From: Gammaproteobacteria bacterium
GTDB lineage: Bacteria; Pseudomonadota; Gammaproteobacteria; SZUA-229
NCBI GenBank assembly: GCA_029287815.1
Contig: JARFQK010000307.1
Span: 1-9,309 of the forward strand
Reading direction: 5' to 3'
DNA: 9,309 nucleotides
Shown here piece after piece: positions 6,864 to 9,309 of this stretch (positions are counted from its first letter, which is position 1; every line of letters starts with the position of its first letter). The notes beneath the pieces were generated by a model. The model saw only the letters and a list, made by a program, of their open reading frames with translations, was not told where the DNA came from and ran no database searches. The translations under genes were made by a program, and so were the position numbers.

Positions 6864-6942
6864 AAAAAATGCGAACAATGCGAGCCACCAATCACTCGAT
6901 CTTATTCCCCGCGGCACTTAGGTTGGGGCATACAGAATAATC

Positions 6943-6950
6943 AGGAGGAG
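6943..6950 (+). promoter_or_regulatory. Strong ribosome binding site of pstS
   Basis: AGGAGGAG lies 8 bases before the ATG at 6959. It is the strongest Shine-Dalgarno site in the window, consistent with the high output expected of a periplasmic binding protein. Confidence 0.8.
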
Positions 6951-6958
6951 TTTTCATT

Positions 6959-8017
6959 ATGCGGCTTTATTCGTGTCTAACGACCCTGGTCGTCGCTGGT
7001 TTCCTGACTGGGCTTGCCCTGTCAATGCCGGTAGCGGCGGCGGACCAGAAGCTCATCGGTTCCGGTGCAAGTTTTCCGGCACCGATCTATGGCAAGTGGT
7101 TCAAGGATTTCAGTCGTGCCAACAAGGGCGTGCGGGTGGATTACCAGTCCAAGGGCAGTGGTGCCGGCATCCAGGATTTTCTCAACCAGACGGTTGACTT
7201 CGCCGCCAGTGACGCCGCCATGAACGACGAGGAAATCGCCAAGGTCAAGGGTGGCGCGGTGTTGTTGCCCATGACTGCCGGCGAGATTGTACTGTCGTAC
7301 AACCTGGAGGGTGTCGACGAGCTCAGGCTGCCGCGAGATGTCTACCCGGACATTTTCATGGGCAAGATCACCAAGTGGAATGACCCACGCATCGTCGCTG
7401 CCAACCCCGGCGTCAAGCTGCCGGATCGGGATATTACCGTGGTGGTCCGTTCCGACTCCAGCGGTACCAGCTACGTGTTTACCGGCCACCTCTCTGCCAT
7501 CAGCGAGGCCTTCAAGAACAGCGTGGGTCAGGCCAAGGCCCCGAACTGGCCCAAGGCCGGCAGAATCGTCAAGGCCCCGAAGAATGACGGCGTGACCGCC
7601 ACCATTAAGCAAACCCCTGGGGCCATCGGCTATATCGAGTACGGATTTGCCAAGCTCAGCGGTGCCCCTACCGCGCTGCTGGAGAACCAGTCTGGCAAGT
7701 TTGTCGCGCCCAGCGCTGAAAGCGGTAAGGCGGCGTTAGCCAGCGCCGAGTTTCCTGCCGGCAACCTGCCGGGGAGTGACGTGCCGGATCTGCGTGTCTG
7801 GGTAACCGACCCGGCCGGCGCCGATGCCTATCCGATCGCCACTTTCACCTGGCTGCTCCTGTACAAAGATCAGGACGATGAGAAGGCCAAGGTGTTGCGC
7901 GATCTGGTAGAGTATATGTTGACCACGGGTCAGGAGTCCGCCGACGCCATGGGCTATATCCCGCTGCCCGACAACGTCGTCGCGCGGGTTCGCGAGGTTT
8001 CGCAACTGGTGCAGTGA
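6959..8017 (+). CDS. pstS: Phosphate ABC transporter substrate-binding protein PstS
   Basis: A 352-residue periplasmic protein that captures inorganic phosphate and delivers it to the PstCAB transporter. A Sec signal peptide covers about residues 1-28, with probable cleavage around VAAA/DQ. Family motifs in order: GSGASFPAPIYGKWF (34-48), SKGSGAGI (64-71), the ASDAAM loop (83-88), GKITKWNDPRI (135-145), VKLPDRDITVVVRSDSSGTSYVF (split at 152-174) and IGYIEYG in the second lobe. The SGAS, GSGAG, SD and RSDSSGT segments carry the phosphate ligands. Length is normal for the family. It heads the pst operon, preceded by a PHO-box array and a strong RBS, and is separated from pstC by a hairpin-containing gap. 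No damage is seen. Confidence 0.96.
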   Translation: MRLYSCLTTLVVAGFLTGLALSMPVAAADQKLIGSGASFPAPIYGKWFKDFSRANKGVRVDYQSKGSGAGIQDFLNQTVDFAASDAAMNDEEIAKVKGGAVLLPMTAGEIVLSYNLEGVDELRLPRDVYPDIFMGKITKWNDPRIVAANPGVKLPDRDITVVVRSDSSGTSYVFTGHLSAISEAFKNSVGQAKAPNWPKAGRIVKAPKNDGVTATIKQTPGAIGYIEYGFAKLSGAPTALLENQSGKFVAPSAESGKAALASAEFPAGNLPGSDVPDLRVWVTDPAGADAYPIATFTWLLLYKDQDDEKAKVLRDLVEYMLTTGQESADAMGYIPLPDNVVARVREVSQLVQ

Positions 8018-8039
8018 GCGTTGTACCGACGTGGATGCT

Positions 8040-8076
8040 GGGGGGTGGATGCGGCGCTGATGCAGCTCCACCCCTT
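8040..8076 (+). promoter_or_regulatory. Intercistronic hairpin between pstS and pstC
   Basis: GGGGTGGA (8042-8049) pairs with TCCACCCC (8067-8074). Inside the loop a second small stem, GCTG/CAGC (8056-8059 with 8063-8066), stacks on it. There is no U-run after it, so it is not a classic terminator. Such elements after a binding-protein gene often stabilise the upstream mRNA or limit read-through, which would give more PstS than PstC. Confidence 0.5.
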
Positions 8077-8109
8077 GCGTTCCTCTAAACCTTACTTTCG
8101 AGTTTAACT

Positions 8110-9087
8110 ATGGCCGCCAATCCTTTTGCCGAAGCCGCTAGGGCCGACTCCATTTCAGGTCCGCCTGCCTCCATTGATTACCTCGGCGATGCTGTATTTC
8201 GTGCCATTGCCTATATCTGTGCGGTGATGATTATCGCATTGGTGGCCTTTATCCTCTGGGAGCTGGGCGGCAAGGCCTGGCCGGCCATGCAGGATCATGG
8301 ACTCGGCTTTGTCACCGGCACCACCTGGGACACCAACAAGGGCGAGTTCGGGGTGCTGCCCGAAATCTGGGGAACGCTGTACAGCTCGCTGTTGGCACTA
8401 GTGCTGGGCGGCATTTTCGGCATTGCCATTGCGATCTTCCTCACACAGGATTTTATTCACGCCCGGCTGGCGGCGGTGTTTCGCACCATCGTCGAGCTGC
8501 TGGCCGCCATTCCTTCGGTGGTCTATGGACTTTGGGGCATCTACGTATTGATTCCGCTGATCCGGCCGGGTGCGGCCTGGTTGCACGAACACCTGGGATG
8601 GTTTCCGATGTTCGGCACGGAGCTGAGTGGTCCGGGTCTAGCGCCCGCCGCGCTGGTGCTGGCCATCATGATTCTGCCGACCGTGGCGGCCATCTCGGCG
8701 GACGCTTTTCGTCGTGTGCCCTATAAGGTCAAAGAGGCTGTGTTCGGCATGGGTACCACGCGCTGGGAGGCGATCCTCCGGGTTATGTTGCCCACGGCCT
8801 CATCCGGTATTTTAGCGGCCCTGGTGCTGGGTTTCGGCCGCGCGCTGGGGGAAACCATGGCCCTGGCCATGCTCATTGGTAACAGCAATCAGATTAGTCT
8901 GTCGCTGTTCTCGCCGGCCAACACGCTCGCCTCCCTGCTTGCCTCCAACTTCCCCGAGGCCGGTGCGATCGAGGTCAAGGCCCTGATGTATGCGGCCCTG
9001 GTGCTGCTCGCCATTACCTTTGTCGTCAACGTCGTCGGGCTGGCTATCCAGCAATACACCATGCGCAAGTTCGAGGGTATCAAATGA
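8110..9087 (+). CDS. pstC: Phosphate ABC transporter permease PstC
   Basis: A 325-residue inner-membrane permease that with PstA forms the phosphate channel energised by PstB. Six TM helices are visible at about 30-52, 90-112, 126-152, 178-198, 232-256 and 292-314, the first after a roughly 28-residue cytoplasmic tail. The EAA loop that contacts the ATPase is at 209-228 (EAVFGMGTTRWEAILRVMLP), and the family signature GFGRALGETMA lies at 241-251. No good RBS precedes the ATG, but the N-terminus and spacing fit. Its TGA overlaps the pstA ATG by ATGA (9084-9087), indicating translational coupling. Confidence 0.95.
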   Translation: MAANPFAEAARADSISGPPASIDYLGDAVFRAIAYICAVMIIALVAFILWELGGKAWPAMQDHGLGFVTGTTWDTNKGEFGVLPEIWGTLYSSLLALVLGGIFGIAIAIFLTQDFIHARLAAVFRTIVELLAAIPSVVYGLWGIYVLIPLIRPGAAWLHEHLGWFPMFGTELSGPGLAPAALVLAIMILPTVAAISADAFRRVPYKVKEAVFGMGTTRWEAILRVMLPTASSGILAALVLGFGRALGETMALAMLIGNSNQISLSLFSPANTLASLLASNFPEAGAIEVKALMYAALVLLAITFVVNVVGLAIQQYTMRKFEGIK

Positions 9088-9225
9088 GCAACGCTGAGCA
9101 GAGTGTTTCGACCGCTGGGGTGGAGCTACCCAGCCTGGAGAGGCAGTTCTTTGAGGCCCGCGCGCTGAAGAGTCTGCTTCTCACCGGGCTTACCTGGATC
9201 GTGGCAATCCTGGACAGTATTCCCC
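9084..9225 (+). CDS. pstA: Phosphate ABC transporter permease PstA, N-terminal fragment cut by the contig end
   Basis: The ATG at 9084 overlaps the pstC stop in an ATGA junction. About 47 residues are genuine: a polar start, then RQFFEARALKSLLLTGLTWI leading into the first TM helix, as in PstA proteins. From 9226 the sequence becomes sequencing adapter, so any residues read beyond about IP are artificial. Position directly after pstC on the same strand supports the name more than the short sequence does. The remainder, and presumably pstB and phoU, lie beyond the contig. Confidence 0.8.
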
Positions 9226-9309
9226 CTGTCTCTTATACACATCTCAGAGCCCACGAGACCATTCACTCTATCGCGTATGCAGTCTTCTGCTTGAAAACAG
9301 TGTGGGGGG
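9226..9309. other. Illumina Nextera adapter, index, P7 end and poly-G tail (artefact)
   Basis: Bases 9226-9244 are exactly the 19-bp Tn5 mosaic end CTGTCTCTTATACACATCT. Bases 9245-9259 match the Nextera read-2 adapter with one mismatch (A at 9246). Bases 9260-9269 fit a 10-base index. Bases 9270-9293 match the P7 end with two mismatches (9273, 9281). It then runs AAAA and ends in G's, as two-colour instruments do past the end of a fragment. This is library sequence left in the assembly, not genome. Confidence 0.97.

Noticed and set aside
7022..7612. A 196-codon minus-strand frame opposite pstS
   Set aside because: His/Gly-rich shadow of a clearly coding pstS.
9226..9244. Tn5 mosaic end as evidence of a real transposon insertion
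   Set aside because: It is followed by Nextera adapter, index and P7 sequence and then poly-G, which is library sequence and not a transposon body.
1..9309. tRNA, rRNA or CRISPR array
   Set aside because: No cloverleaf-like segment, rRNA signature or regularly spaced repeats were seen on either strand.

Overview
The window looks like a contig end from a gammaproteobacterium with moderately high GC, probably environmental. This rests on the style of the pst genes, the PHO-box-like sites upstream of pstS and the codon use; the genus cannot be fixed from the sequence. The last ~84 bases (9226-9309) are not genomic. They read as an Illumina Nextera adapter with index, P7 end and a poly-G tail, so the real sequence stops at about 9225.

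Layout, left to right. The 3' end of an alpha/beta-hydrolase-like gene (up to 145) is followed by a PHP-family metal-dependent phosphoesterase (249-890). The 266-base gap after it hides a decayed antisense pstS fragment (897-1016) with no start codon. Next is a plus-strand cluster. Gene A (1157-2266) is a membrane-anchored solute-binding-like protein. A short doubtful reading frame follows (2298-2450). Gene B (2464-4020) is a lipoprotein that fuses a similar binding domain to a von Willebrand A domain with an intact MIDAS. Gene C (4021-4641) starts on the base after gene B's stop and encodes a two-TM protein with an XpaC-like tail. I read A-B-C as one envelope system of unknown function, and it is the best candidate here for something undescribed.

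Convergent to it lies a 612-residue minus-strand gene (4797-6635). It encodes a ZIP-type metal transporter split by two cyclic-nucleotide-binding-like domains. Its usual ZIP metal ligands and the key phosphate-binding residues of both sensor domains appear substituted. Divergent from it, across a 323-base intergenic region, is the high-affinity phosphate uptake operon pstS-pstC-pstA (6959 onward). It is preceded by an 11-bp-phased array resembling two tandem PHO boxes. PstS would capture phosphate in the periplasm and PstC/PstA would form the inner-membrane channel; pstA is cut by the contig end, so pstB and phoU are not seen.

The intact PstS and the relic match at 24 of 40 aligned residues without gaps, so the relic derives from a different, diverged copy rather than a recent duplication.
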